Below are positions 41,904-50,578 of a DNA stretch of 64,000 nucleotides, in pieces. The translations under genes were made by a program, and so were the position numbers. Under the pieces are notes generated by a model, which was given only the letters and a program-made list of their open reading frames with translations, searched no databases and had not been told where the DNA came from. The stretch is from the NCBI GenBank assembly GCA_002839445.1, contig PGYB01000002.1, positions 186,001-250,000 on the forward strand, given 5' to 3'. This stretch comes from Candidatus Riflebacteria bacterium HGW-Riflebacteria-1. GTDB taxonomy: Bacteria; Muiribacteriota; Ozemobacteria; Ozemobacterales; Ozemobacteraceae. Numbering within the stretch: position 1 is the first letter of the stretch; each line of letters starts with the position of its first letter.

Positions 41904-42794
41904 TTATTCTAATTCGCGATTGGATGGCGGCACAACGGGATCGCTGTCCATCTCCAGGTCCATGTTGTCTATTGGCGGCCCGCTGAGCTTTCGCAGAAAG
42001 TCTGAATTGTTGTTGATCCAGTCCTGAGTTTCGCCAAGTGTGTTGTTGATACGGTCGATGTTCGAACTCAAGCCTTCGGGGCTGCTGTCGAGTGCAATGC
42101 CTTCACGCACCAGGTGCAGCTGGTTTTCGATACGCTGCAGTTCCATTTCGACCAGCATCTCGTTCTCTTTGGCGTAACTCAGGTTGTCGAGACGCTTGCG
42201 GTGAATATCGATGTTGCCGCGCAATGATTTTTCGATGGCCGGGCTGATATCTGGTGTCTGCATCTGCTTTTCGAGCTTTTTGATCTCGTTGCTGATATCT
42301 GCAGCTTTGGTGCGCTGCAGGCTTTCTTCGATCAGTTGCTTGGTTTTGAGCAGCTTAAGAAAAATTGATGGCAACTGGTTAAGGGTCTGCTGCCGGCTCT
42401 GATTCATGAATCCGGCGTTCTCGTCGAGATTCCAGCGCATGAGTTTGTTGATTTCGGCGAGATTAGCGTTTAAGCGCTTGAGTCGCGAATGATTATCGGG
42501 CGTGAGACTGGCAATAAGCTCATTCATTTTGTCTGACCGTGACTCTTTTATTTCGTTGAGCTGTTTGGCTACAACGTAATTCTGAAATCGCGGGTTGGTC
42601 GAGAGAAACCAGAGGTAGATGAATTCAAGCGCCATGCCAAGAAACCAGAAACCTGGATTGCTGAAGCCGAGAATAAAAACACCGAGAATAAACAGCTTGT
42701 TTATAGGAATCTCGCCCATACCCTTGATGTGAAGACCAGCAGCAAAGGCTTCGGCAAGGTAGTCTGAAAAACCTGGTTTGATTTTTGGTTTCAT
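41904..42794 (-). CDS. Two-TM coiled-coil membrane protein of the PspA/ABC/OmpA module
   Basis: The start is taken at the ATG at 42794 (296 residues), one base past the ABC ATPase stop; an in-frame ATG at 42827 inside that gene is an alternative. Two close hydrophobic segments (about residues 36-56 and 58-74) are followed by about 220 residues of helical, coiled-coil sequence rich in Lys/Glu/Leu and Asn (for example SNEIKKLEKQMQT). The C-terminus is acidic. No family is recognised; it recalls two-TM, coiled-coil proteins that accompany PspA/tellurite-type operons. It may tether the AAA+ ATPase, the next gene, to the membrane. Confidence 0.75.
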   Translation of the reverse strand: MKPKIKPGFSDYLAEAFAAGLHIKGMGEIPINKLFILGVFILGFSNPGFWFLGMALEFIYLWFLSTNPRFQNYVVAKQLNEIKESRSDKMNELIASLTPDNHSRLKRLNANLAEINKLMRWNLDENAGFMNQSRQQTLNQLPSIFLKLLKTKQLIEESLQRTKAADISNEIKKLEKQMQTPDISPAIEKSLRGNIDIHRKRLDNLSYAKENEMLVEMELQRIENQLHLVREGIALDSSPEGLSSNIDRINNTLGETQDWINNNSDFLRKLSGPPIDNMDLEMDSDPVVPPSNRELE

Positions 42795-42795
42795 T

Positions 42796-44109
42796 TCAGG
42801 CAGTTCCACCAATTCTGATAAATTCATCGGTGATCTGTTTGAGGAACCTGTTGAATTTCTGGCTCTCCTGAACTTCAAGCGGCGACATGCCTTCATATTT
42901 TCCGATATCGTCAGCATAAACAGGAATCTGGCTGACCAGTCGACCTGGGTTCGCCTTGAACATGAAAATGCGGTCGCTCAGATAAACGGCTTCGGCGATC
43001 GAGTGGGTTACAATAAACACTGTCGCTTCGACTTCGTGCCAGAGATGGGTTATCAGCTGTTGCATTTCGATGCGCGTTGGCTCATCAAGTGCCGAGAATG
43101 GCTCGTCCATCAGTATTATTCTGGGCTTGAGCACCAGCGTTCTGGCGATAGCGACGCGTTGCTGCTGACCGCCCGACAACTGGTAGGGATACTTTTCCTC
43201 GTGCCCCTCCATGCCAACTTTCGCCAGCATCTCGCGTGACAGCTTTTCCATGACAGTCTTAGAATAACCAAGGCTTTCACGGTTAAGATCAAGACCGAAC
43301 ATGACGTTTTGCAGAACGGTAAGGTGCGGGAAAGAGCTGTATTTCTGAAAAATCATGCCACGGTCGCGGCCTGGCCCGGTTACCGGTCTGTTGCGGATAA
43401 GAATCTCGCCGGCAGTTGGGCCGCCAACTTCCTGAAAACCCTGAATCAGATTGAGTACTGTTGATTTGCCGCAGCCTGAAGGGCCAACCAGCGCAATAAA
43501 TTCACCAACATCAGGCAGATCTTCAATTTCAAAGTTAACGTTCTGCAACGCTATAAACTCGTTTGACGTGCCCGGGTTGAAAACTTTATGAACGTTGCGG
43601 AAACTCACTATTGGTGCATATTTGTTTTTGATGCCGACTGCAGCTGCAGCGTCTGCCATCTGCGCAACCCTGGCACCCCGCGAAATAATATCATCTTTCA
43701 GGCTGTCTGCGCCTGAATCTATTGGCATGTCAAGGTCTGCCGGTTCATCATAGCTTTGCGGAACACGAACCTGCACCGGTTTCGGCTGATCAGCTGGTTT
43801 GTGCGCAGTGGCCTGTATGCTCGCCCTGCTTTGCGGCGCCAGAGTCTCCGGAAATGGGAATTCATTTTCAGCAGCATGGGTTTCGGGTTTACTGGCAGCA
43901 CTTTTTTTGACAACAGGCTGGCGGGTTGCATCATCATTAACCGGTTTTTTATCTTCACAGCTGTCTCTGGAGTCATCTGGAATAGTAGCCGGCAAAGTCT
44001 TGTGCACAGACGCCCGCGTTAACTGAGGCTTTGGCTCTGGGTCATCAAACCGGTAGAAAAAGCCGGCGATTTTGCGAAAGAACAGCTGCAGTTTGGAAGG
44101 CTGGCTCAT
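42796..44109 (-). CDS. ABC transporter ATPase of NitT/TauT type with a long N-terminal extension
   Basis: This 437-residue protein has a full ATPase domain from about residue 168: Walker A LVGPSGCGKSTVLNL (about 205-219), Q-loop FQKYSSFPHLTV, signature QLSGGQQQRVAIARTL, Walker B IILMDEPFSALDEPTR and switch His VTHSIAEAVYLSDRIF. The wording matches the SsuB/TauB class. Residues 1-165 are unusual: acidic, Ala/Pro-rich and probably disordered, with a basic N-terminus (MSQPSKLQLFFRKIAGFF). That segment could dock to the AAA+ or coiled-coil partner. Its start overlaps the permease stop as ATGA, and it ends one base before the coiled-coil gene. Confidence 0.9.
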   Translation of the reverse strand: MSQPSKLQLFFRKIAGFFYRFDDPEPKPQLTRASVHKTLPATIPDDSRDSCEDKKPVNDDATRQPVVKKSAASKPETHAAENEFPFPETLAPQSRASIQATAHKPADQPKPVQVRVPQSYDEPADLDMPIDSGADSLKDDIISRGARVAQMADAAAAVGIKNKYAPIVSFRNVHKVFNPGTSNEFIALQNVNFEIEDLPDVGEFIALVGPSGCGKSTVLNLIQGFQEVGGPTAGEILIRNRPVTGPGRDRGMIFQKYSSFPHLTVLQNVMFGLDLNRESLGYSKTVMEKLSREMLAKVGMEGHEEKYPYQLSGGQQQRVAIARTLVLKPRIILMDEPFSALDEPTRIEMQQLITHLWHEVEATVFIVTHSIAEAVYLSDRIFMFKANPGRLVSQIPVYADDIGKYEGMSPLEVQESQKFNRFLKQITDEFIRIGGTA

Positions 44110-45464
44110 CGTTCCTGCCTCCGATACGGAAAGAGTTCGCGGTCAACCTTGTCCCAGATTTTGTCAGTGATAAAAGCCAGAACAACGATAGCAATGAGCA
44201 CAAGATAAATGTCTTCGCGTGGCCCACGCCGCTGGCTGGTTAAAATCAGGGTGCCCACACCAAAACTGCCCATATCAACCATTTCGGCGAGAATGATATA
44301 GCCCCAGCCGACTCCGAAACCGATACGCATCGCATCAAACATATTGGGCAGAGCTATTGGCAGTAGAATGCGGTTTAACACATCGTATTTTCGTGCGCCA
44401 AGAGTGTAGCCGGTCTGCAGATAGACGTTATCAACCTCTTCAAGCGCTTTAACAAACAGTGGTAACAGGTAAATTGTGAAACCCAGCGCCAGAAACATGA
44501 TTTTCTGCTGCTCGGTTGTGCCGAACAGTATCATGGTAAGCGGGACCAGCGCAGGAATTGGCAGATACCCGCCAAAAAGCATAAGTGGCGAAAAAAGTGA
44601 TTTGAGCTTGCTGAAAGTGCCCATCAGCAGCGCCATCGGAAACGCCACGATAAAGGCAACAAGAAAGCCTGCGCCAACGCGCATAAAGCTGTAAAGCATG
44701 TTCAATGGCAGATTGCGCTGTGACCAGAGCGATGGCAATGAGCCAAAAACTTCGCTCGGGCTTGGAATAATTACTGGTGGAAACTTGCGTGTTTCAACGA
44801 TTTCGTAGCGATAGCTGATCGTGATCAGTTTGCCTGATTCGCTCTTTGCTGGTGATGGCAGAGAAGAATCTATCGCTTTTGCTTCTGATGCCGCTGGCGC
44901 GGTATCAGGAGCTACTGACGTCTCATGAAGCGATCTGGTGCTTTCGCTGGTTTCTGGAACGCTTGCGTCAGGTTTGGGAATTGCCTCTGAATCGCTGCTG
45001 CCGCCTTGCGGGGGAGCAGCATTACCAGGTGTTGTTGCTTCGGCCGGCTGAATATCAACCATGTCGGGTTTGAGATTATCTCGCATCACCAGTCTGCCGG
45101 GGGGCAAAGTTATGCGCACCGATTTTTCAAAGGTCCTGGCCGGGATATTGGTAAGCGGAAAACGCTCGCCATTCTTTTCGAGCCAGGTTACCTGGCGGCC
45201 AATTTCGTCTTCGCCATAGGTCAGGGTGCTGTCTGGTATCGTAAAGCGTATGCGGTCGCTAAACCAGGTACCTTCTGGCGGTGCTACCTGTTCCCAGTTT
45301 TCAAAGACGCCGTCAGGAAGAGTGATGTCCTGCGATTTGCCGGTAGTCATGTAGATCCAGAGAAGAAAGATTACCAGTATTGGAATTACGCCCAGAATAA
45401 TCTGGTCGGTCAGTTTGACCGGGGTTCGGATACCGAAAAAGTTCTCATGGATACTGAGTTTCAT
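44106..45464 (-). CDS. ABC transporter permease of NitT/TauT type with a long extracytoplasmic insertion
   Basis: This 452-residue membrane protein has one helix (about residues 22-40), then about 195 residues of beta-strand and Ser/Pro/Thr/Ala-rich sequence (about 45-240), then a standard BPD_transp_1 core of five helices. The EAA loop is in YTLGARKYDVLNRILLPIALP (read in two parts, about residue 358). SsuC/TauC permeases lack the insertion. Here it lies on the outer face, where it may contact the binding-protein/OmpA fusions. The stop overlaps the ATPase gene's start (ATGA). It is separated from the binding protein by a strong hairpin. Confidence 0.88.
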   Translation of the reverse strand: MKLSIHENFFGIRTPVKLTDQIILGVIPILVIFLLWIYMTTGKSQDITLPDGVFENWEQVAPPEGTWFSDRIRFTIPDSTLTYGEDEIGRQVTWLEKNGERFPLTNIPARTFEKSVRITLPPGRLVMRDNLKPDMVDIQPAEATTPGNAAPPQGGSSDSEAIPKPDASVPETSESTRSLHETSVAPDTAPAASEAKAIDSSLPSPAKSESGKLITISYRYEIVETRKFPPVIIPSPSEVFGSLPSLWSQRNLPLNMLYSFMRVGAGFLVAFIVAFPMALLMGTFSKLKSLFSPLMLFGGYLPIPALVPLTMILFGTTEQQKIMFLALGFTIYLLPLFVKALEEVDNVYLQTGYTLGARKYDVLNRILLPIALPNMFDAMRIGFGVGWGYIILAEMVDMGSFGVGTLILTSQRRGPREDIYLVLIAIVVLAFITDKIWDKVDRELFPYRRQER

Positions 45465-45482
45465 TATTCTTTCCTGAATTGT

Positions 45483-45508
45483 GGCCGGCAGACCGGGGTC
45501 TGCCGGCC
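45483..45508 (-). other. Intercistronic hairpin between binding-protein and permease genes
   Basis: A GC-rich perfect 11-bp stem (GGCCGGCAGAC / GTCTGCCGGCC) with a four-base loop lies in the 64-bp gap. No T-run follows on the minus strand, so it is not a standard terminator. It more likely protects the mRNA end, raising binding protein over permease, as at malE-malF. Confidence 0.6.
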
Positions 45509-45528
45509 GGAGTTGCGATTAGAGGGTG

Positions 45529-47166
45529 TCAGTTGCTTTCGGGTGGGAATACTGATACTTCAACACGACGATTAAGAGCCTGATTGAGCGGGTTGCTGGC
45601 ATCGGCGGGACTGTCCCAGCCTGCGCCTTCGACGACGAATTTCGAGGGGTCGAATTTGTATTTGTCGACAAGTGCGCGTTTAACTGCTTCGGCACGACTC
45701 AAGCTCAGATCTTTTACGATCTTTTCAGGAATCTTGCCTTTCATCGAACTGTCGGTGTGCCCGACAATAGCGACTACCGCTCGGTCATAGGCGCCTGACA
45801 ATCTGGCTACCCTTTCCATGGTTGCTTCAATATTGGGGTCATAAAGGGTGTTCTGTATCGGCACTCCACCCAGGTCGTGAGCCGGTTCATAGATGTTGGC
45901 TGAGTTCGGGTAAAAATTGATGCGCACAGTCTGGGTGATGATCGGCGCTTCGGCGTTAACCTTTTTAAAGGTTGTTGGCACGAACTTGCTGACGTAAGCA
46001 TCTTTGTGATGCTTGAACTGACCAGATTTCTCAAGTTCCTGAAGCATCGAAAAGTCCATGATCTGGTTGAACGGCAGTTCTTCCTTTATCAGGCCGGCCT
46101 GCTGGTAAACATAGTTGATATTTTTCCAGGTGCGTTCAAAGTTGGTCGGGTTATTAGCATTCAGGAAAAATTCGCGGTTTTCGGCAAAGTTGGTTGAATG
46201 CGCATCGGCTTCCATGCCTTTAACGTCTTCGATCTTCATACCATAGCCATCGGCCATCCACTGAAACGCCTGCCCCTTGAATGTGGCATCGTTAAGAAGA
46301 TCCATGCCTTCAAAGATGCCCGCGACGAGGCCTTTGACAATCTCGGGTTTGTCACGGGCGAAGTCGGCGCGTACTGCCCAGACGTCGGCAATAAGCTTGT
46401 TCGCTTCGGCGGTAGTAGTAAGAATCTTGGTGCCGGCCACTTTTTCGGGAATGTTGTAAATATCTGGAGCCCAGCTGACGCACGCATCGATGCTGGGGTC
46501 AGCAACAAAAGCTGCGGCTGCCTCGAAAGCGGTGGCGGTATATCTGTGGGTAACTTCGCCGAGGCCGATGCCAGCGTTGATCAACAGATTGTTGACAAAA
46601 TACTGCGAGGGGCTGTTCTGGGCGTAAACAATGGTCTTACCCTTGAGGTCACCGATGTTTCTGATTTTTGTGCGGGCAACGATGCCGTCGCCACCGTTTG
46701 ACCAGTCAACCTGCTGATAGATGCGCATGGCTGTGCGGCTGTCTTTGGCGAGTTCGGGTGCGAACAGCACCATCATGTCGAGAGTGCCCCACATTACATG
46801 GCTGTTGCCTGATGCATACGCATCGCGGGCAGCAACCGGATCATCGATAAGCTTGAGGTCAACCTTGAAACCGTACTTTTTGAAAAACACGCTATCTTCG
46901 TTCGGCGCAAAGCCATGGTTGGCGGCGATAATCGGCAGCCAGCCGGCCCACACGTTGATCGGAAAAACCACGATCTTTTCTTTCTCATCCCATTTGTATG
47001 ACGAAGTGCCCTGTACTGGCGGCAGAGTTTCGCGTGCTACAAACTGATAATCTTTAACCGTGGTTATCGAATTGGTATCTGGAGCCTCAACAACCGAAGC
47101 CTCCTGGGCAAAAGTTACATTCATACACAACAATAAAGCGAACAGAACAAAAATGATCCTTTTCAA
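45529..47166 (-). CDS. Secreted NMT1/SsuA-like binding protein fused to an OmpA peptidoglycan-binding domain
   Basis: This 545-residue protein has a cleavable signal peptide (after TFA, residue about 20). Residues about 55-360 form an NMT1/NitT-type substrate-binding domain (INVWAGWLPIIAANHGFAP, WGTLDMMVLFAPEL, GKTIVYAQNSPSQYFVNNLL). Residues about 425-545 form an OmpA-like domain with the murein-binding pattern AIVGHTDSSMKG, then LSLSRAEAVKRALV and LNQALNRRVEVSVFP. It is predicted to be periplasmic, bound to peptidoglycan, and to present a ligand to the permease. It is a paralogue of the 47961 gene (very similar throughout). It lies 23 bases after pspA. Confidence 0.92.
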   Translation of the reverse strand: MKRIIFVLFALLLCMNVTFAQEASVVEAPDTNSITTVKDYQFVARETLPPVQGTSSYKWDEKEKIVVFPINVWAGWLPIIAANHGFAPNEDSVFFKKYGFKVDLKLIDDPVAARDAYASGNSHVMWGTLDMMVLFAPELAKDSRTAMRIYQQVDWSNGGDGIVARTKIRNIGDLKGKTIVYAQNSPSQYFVNNLLINAGIGLGEVTHRYTATAFEAAAAFVADPSIDACVSWAPDIYNIPEKVAGTKILTTTAEANKLIADVWAVRADFARDKPEIVKGLVAGIFEGMDLLNDATFKGQAFQWMADGYGMKIEDVKGMEADAHSTNFAENREFFLNANNPTNFERTWKNINYVYQQAGLIKEELPFNQIMDFSMLQELEKSGQFKHHKDAYVSKFVPTTFKKVNAEAPIITQTVRINFYPNSANIYEPAHDLGGVPIQNTLYDPNIEATMERVARLSGAYDRAVVAIVGHTDSSMKGKIPEKIVKDLSLSRAEAVKRALVDKYKFDPSKFVVEGAGWDSPADASNPLNQALNRRVEVSVFPPESN

Positions 47167-47189
47167 TGCTTGTCTCCCTTATTTGCTTA

Positions 47190-47939
47190 TTAGTTCTTTT
47201 CCATCGGGCCAAGGCCACGCTGGGGAACATCCTCAGTTTCAGTAATCTCGGCGTCACTTGCTGCAACCTCAAGGCCGTTCATCGCGGCAAATTCGGCAAG
47301 AGCTGCGTCGCCGAGGGCTTCCATTTCGCCATCTTTCATGTCGATGGTGCTGCGATCATAGCCGCTGGCCACACGTGCCTTGCCGGCGGCCTTGTCGCGG
47401 CGCTCCTCAAGCAGAGCAGTAACACGATTTACTGTGTCGCCGCTTGAGCCGATGCCAGCGATCATGCCTTTTGCCATTTCCTGGAGTTCGGCCTGCGCTT
47501 CGAGCATCTGGGTTTCGCTGACCATTGCCTGCAGCTTTTCGATGCGATGCTGAGCGTCTCTGACCGATACGTCGCGCGACTTTTCAAGATCCTTGAAGGT
47601 TTTGTCGGCGATTTCGAGCTGCTGCTGATTTTCTTCGAGCTGCTGCTTAACGGTCTGCAACTGCAGTGCCAGCTGACCGGCGACTCTCTTGTTGCCAGCC
47701 TTGAGGTTGGCAGTAATTTTTGCGGTAAGCTCGCGGTCTTTTGCTGACAGGGTCTTAATCTGGCGCATCAATCTTTCAGTAAATGCTGCGTGGTTAGCCA
47801 GATTTTCATTAAATCTGGAGATTTGTGACCTCAGATTTTCTTTTTCGGCTTCAATAAGCGCTTCCGGGTTGCTTGATTCAAGACCACTGATAAACAGACT
47901 GAAAAATCCTCGAATAAGATTCATTAACCTTTTGAACAT
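47190..47939 (-). CDS. PspA/IM30-family membrane-associated protein
   Basis: This 249-residue protein begins MFKRLMNLIRGFFSLFISGLE, an amphipathic helix as in PspA. It is followed by an uninterrupted coiled coil (residues about 35-175: NLRSQISRFNENLANH, LKAGNKRVAGQLALQLQ) and an Ala/Asp-rich C-terminus. PspA/IM30 proteins form ESCRT-III-like assemblies on the inner membrane face to limit leakage. The length is slightly over the usual 220-230 residues, because of an acidic tail (DAEITETEDVPQRGLGPMEKN, read in two parts). It lies between the two binding-protein/OmpA genes, 21 bases from each. No pspF or sigma-54 site was seen. Confidence 0.88.
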   Translation of the reverse strand: MFKRLMNLIRGFFSLFISGLESSNPEALIEAEKENLRSQISRFNENLANHAAFTERLMRQIKTLSAKDRELTAKITANLKAGNKRVAGQLALQLQTVKQQLEENQQQLEIADKTFKDLEKSRDVSVRDAQHRIEKLQAMVSETQMLEAQAELQEMAKGMIAGIGSSGDTVNRVTALLEERRDKAAGKARVASGYDRSTIDMKDGEMEALGDAALAEFAAMNGLEVAASDAEITETEDVPQRGLGPMEKN

Positions 47940-47960
47940 GATTTGACTCCTTATGCGGTC

Positions 47961-49730
47961 TTATTTTTCCGGGGTAAAAACCTGAATTTCAACTCTCCGG
48001 TTGAGTGCCTGGTTGAGCGCGTCAGAGGGATCAGCCGGCTCAGACCAGCCCTTGCCCTCAACAATGAACTTGTTGGCAGTAAACTTATACTTGCGAACCA
48101 GTGCGTCACGAACTGATCTGGCTCGGTCATTCGAGAGATCCTTGACCGCCTTTTCCGGGACCTTGCCCTTCATTGAACTGTCGGTGTGACCAACAATGGC
48201 CACCTGGGCTCTTTCATATTGCCCGACCATGCGGGCGATCTTTTCGAGAGTCGCGTCAACACTGGGGTCATACAGAGTGTTGGCTACCGCCTGGCCAAAT
48301 TCGTTGTGTTCGGGCTCGTAAATATTGTCAGAATTGGGGTAGAAGTTGATCCTGACCGTCTGAGTCAGCACCGGCGCTTCAGCCGAAACCTTTTTGTAGC
48401 TTGTTGAGACAAAGCGCGCGACTTGCACTTCTTTCTGGTCAGCGAACATTTTCATATCGGCAAATTTTTTGACGACCGAGAAATCAACGACTTCGTCAAA
48501 GCGCACCGGCGTGCCGATCAGGCCGAGCTCACGGTAAACATGAATGATGTTTTTCCAGGTGCGTTCAAAGTTTGTCGGGCTGTTGCGATTGAGAAAAAAG
48601 TTCTGGTTCTCGGCAAAGTTGGTGATATAGGCATCCTGCTCCATCGACATGATATCGTCGATTTTCATGCCGTAGCCTTCTGCCATGTGCTGAAATGCCT
48701 TGGTCTTGGTCGTCTGATCCTTGAGCAGGCTCATGCCTTCGAAAATGCCGGCAACCAGGCCCTCGATGATTTCGGGGTGGTCTTTGGCGAAGTCGGCTCT
48801 GGCCGCCCATACGTCGGCAATCAGCCGATTCGCTTCGGCAGTGGTTGTGAGAATCTGGGTTCCGGCAATCTTTTCAGGAATCGTGTAGATATCTGGAGCC
48901 CAGCTGACGCAGGCGTGAATGTTCTTGTCAGCAACAAAGGCAGCAGCAGCTTCAAACGCGGTCGAAGTGTAGCGATGCTCAACCTTGTTGAGCGGAATGC
49001 CGGCATTGATAAGCAGATTGGTGATAAAATACTGCGACGGGCTGTTCTGCGCGTAAACTATGGTTTTGCCAACCAGGTCTTTAACCGATCTGATATTGCC
49101 GCGAACAACAATGCCGTCGCCGCCGCTTGACCAGTCGATCTGCTGATATACGCGGGGTGCAGTACGGCTGTCGCGCATCAGGGAAGGCGAAAACAAGGCG
49201 ATCATGTCGAGCGTGCCCCAGAGAATATGCGATTCGCCGGCAGCAAAAGCATCTCTGGCCATAATCGGGTCGTCGATAATTTTGAGATTTACTTTAAAAC
49301 CATATTTTTTGAAAAACACACTGTCTTCGGTTGGCGCAAATCCATTATTGGCGGCAATGATAGGCAGCCAGCCGAACCAGACGTTGATCGGAAAAACCAC
49401 GACCTTTTCTTTTTCGTCCCATTTGTAGGCAGAAACGCCGCTGACCGGGGGCAGCGTTTCGCGCGGCACATAGGCGTATTCCTGTACCGTGGTAACTCCG
49501 GCAGAGTCAGGAGCTTCAACCTTTACGCCGGTAACTGGAGCTGTCTGGCCTGAATCGCCAGAACTCTTGCTGGCGAAGGTTTTGCCGCTACTGTCGGTAG
49601 AATCTCCTGAAGAGAACAATTTGTTCTTAAGCTCTGGTGAAAATGATACGGCGGCGGCAAAAATGCAGCCGATAACGAACAAAAACATCACGAACTTGCC
49701 CAGCGGGGTCGGGCCCACGTCGTTGCTCAT
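47961..49730 (-). CDS. Membrane-anchored NMT1/SsuA-like binding protein fused to an OmpA domain (paralogue 2)
   Basis: This 589-residue protein has an N-terminal membrane helix without a clear cleavage site (residues about 12-30, KFVMFLFVIGCIFAAAVSF), then a Ser/Gly-rich linker (about 38-70). The NMT1-type domain follows (INVWFGWLPIIAANNGFAP, GKTIVYAQNSPSQYFITNLL), and the OmpA domain is at about 470-589 (AIVGHTDSSMKG, LSNDRARSVRDAL, NRRVEIQVFTPEK). It resembles the secreted paralogue closely, but is tethered to the inner membrane. The ATG has AGGAGG six bases ahead, the strongest ribosome site in the module, and it is the first gene. Confidence 0.92.
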   Translation of the reverse strand: MSNDVGPTPLGKFVMFLFVIGCIFAAAVSFSPELKNKLFSSGDSTDSSGKTFASKSSGDSGQTAPVTGVKVEAPDSAGVTTVQEYAYVPRETLPPVSGVSAYKWDEKEKVVVFPINVWFGWLPIIAANNGFAPTEDSVFFKKYGFKVNLKIIDDPIMARDAFAAGESHILWGTLDMIALFSPSLMRDSRTAPRVYQQIDWSSGGDGIVVRGNIRSVKDLVGKTIVYAQNSPSQYFITNLLINAGIPLNKVEHRYTSTAFEAAAAFVADKNIHACVSWAPDIYTIPEKIAGTQILTTTAEANRLIADVWAARADFAKDHPEIIEGLVAGIFEGMSLLKDQTTKTKAFQHMAEGYGMKIDDIMSMEQDAYITNFAENQNFFLNRNSPTNFERTWKNIIHVYRELGLIGTPVRFDEVVDFSVVKKFADMKMFADQKEVQVARFVSTSYKKVSAEAPVLTQTVRINFYPNSDNIYEPEHNEFGQAVANTLYDPSVDATLEKIARMVGQYERAQVAIVGHTDSSMKGKVPEKAVKDLSNDRARSVRDALVRKYKFTANKFIVEGKGWSEPADPSDALNQALNRRVEIQVFTPEK

Positions 49731-49969
49731 TTACATCCTCCTGCTCGATTTTGATTGTGACTAAAATTTTGTGCTCAGTATGAGTGTTTCAGAAACTAAT
49801 ATAATACCGGCAACTGACACGCCAAATCAACCTTTTTCACATGTATTCGGGGCAGCCGCATTTAAATAGGGTATGGCACGCCCGCGCCGGCAATGACACG
49901 AGTCGATCTTTTGCTCTATTTTGCTGCAGAATTGTGAATAAAGCGCAAAATGTTGTCGATAGCCCTGAT

Positions 49970-50539
49970 ATGAACACAAAAACTATTCTGGCACTCTCGC
50001 TGATGCTATTGCTCGCTGGCATTGCAGCTGCAGCGACCGGCCCGACTCTTCTCATGGACAGCCAGCCGCAGAGCATGGCCTTTACCGGCGGTATCGGCCC
50101 TCTGGTCAAATACAAAACCGTGCGGGCGCCAGACAACTTCGGCGGCGACATGACTTTGTGGGGACTTCGCATGTTTGGCGGCCGCCTTCGCGACCCCGAA
50201 CTTGGCATAATCTACTCATCAGGCACGCTGAATGGCCGCGCGCTGAAATTTAACCTCGATATGGCCGGTTTGACCCTTGAAGACTCGTTTCGCGAAGATT
50301 CGCGGGTTAAGTGGCGCGTTACTCTGGGCGCCGGCAACTATAAGCTGAGCACGAGCAGCGGCGGCCTGGTCATGAACAAAGGCTCGTTCAGCTATTTTGA
50401 ACCGATGATTCTCGGAGTGCTGCCGATGAGCCGACATATCGTTCTGGAATTCGGTGCTGGCTACACTTTTGCCGGAGCCACCGGTGTCAGAATCGAAGGC
50501 CTTGCTCTCAACTGCGAACTGTTGATGGGAAAGTTTTAA
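49970..50539 (+). CDS. Exported beta-strand-rich protein, possibly a small outer-membrane barrel
   Basis: The start is set at the ATG at 49970 (189 residues), where a signal peptide begins (ILALSLMLLLAGIAAA, cleavage after AAA); an open frame upstream to 49841 lacks one. The mature protein has alternating polar/apolar strands with Gly turns (GGIGPLVKYKTVRAP, LRMFGGRLRDPELGIIYSS) and ends ...LNCELLMGKF, with a terminal Phe as in outer-membrane barrels. No family is recognised. It is divergent from the binding-protein/OmpA module, with about 240 bases between the starts; that gap holds a small CTCA-GTA-TGAG palindrome and no other feature seen. Confidence 0.65.
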   Translation: MNTKTILALSLMLLLAGIAAAATGPTLLMDSQPQSMAFTGGIGPLVKYKTVRAPDNFGGDMTLWGLRMFGGRLRDPELGIIYSSGTLNGRALKFNLDMAGLTLEDSFREDSRVKWRVTLGAGNYKLSTSSGGLVMNKGSFSYFEPMILGVLPMSRHIVLEFGAGYTFAGATGVRIEGLALNCELLMGKF

Positions 50540-50578
50540 AGAGGCCTGCTGCTTTAAGCTGAAAGATTGCGCCAGCGC

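Noticed and set aside
49731..49969. Searched for a sigma-54 promoter upstream of the module, as in the E. coli psp operon
   Set aside because: No GG-N10-GC pair with suitable context was found; only an AT-rich tract and a small CTCA/TGAG palindrome.
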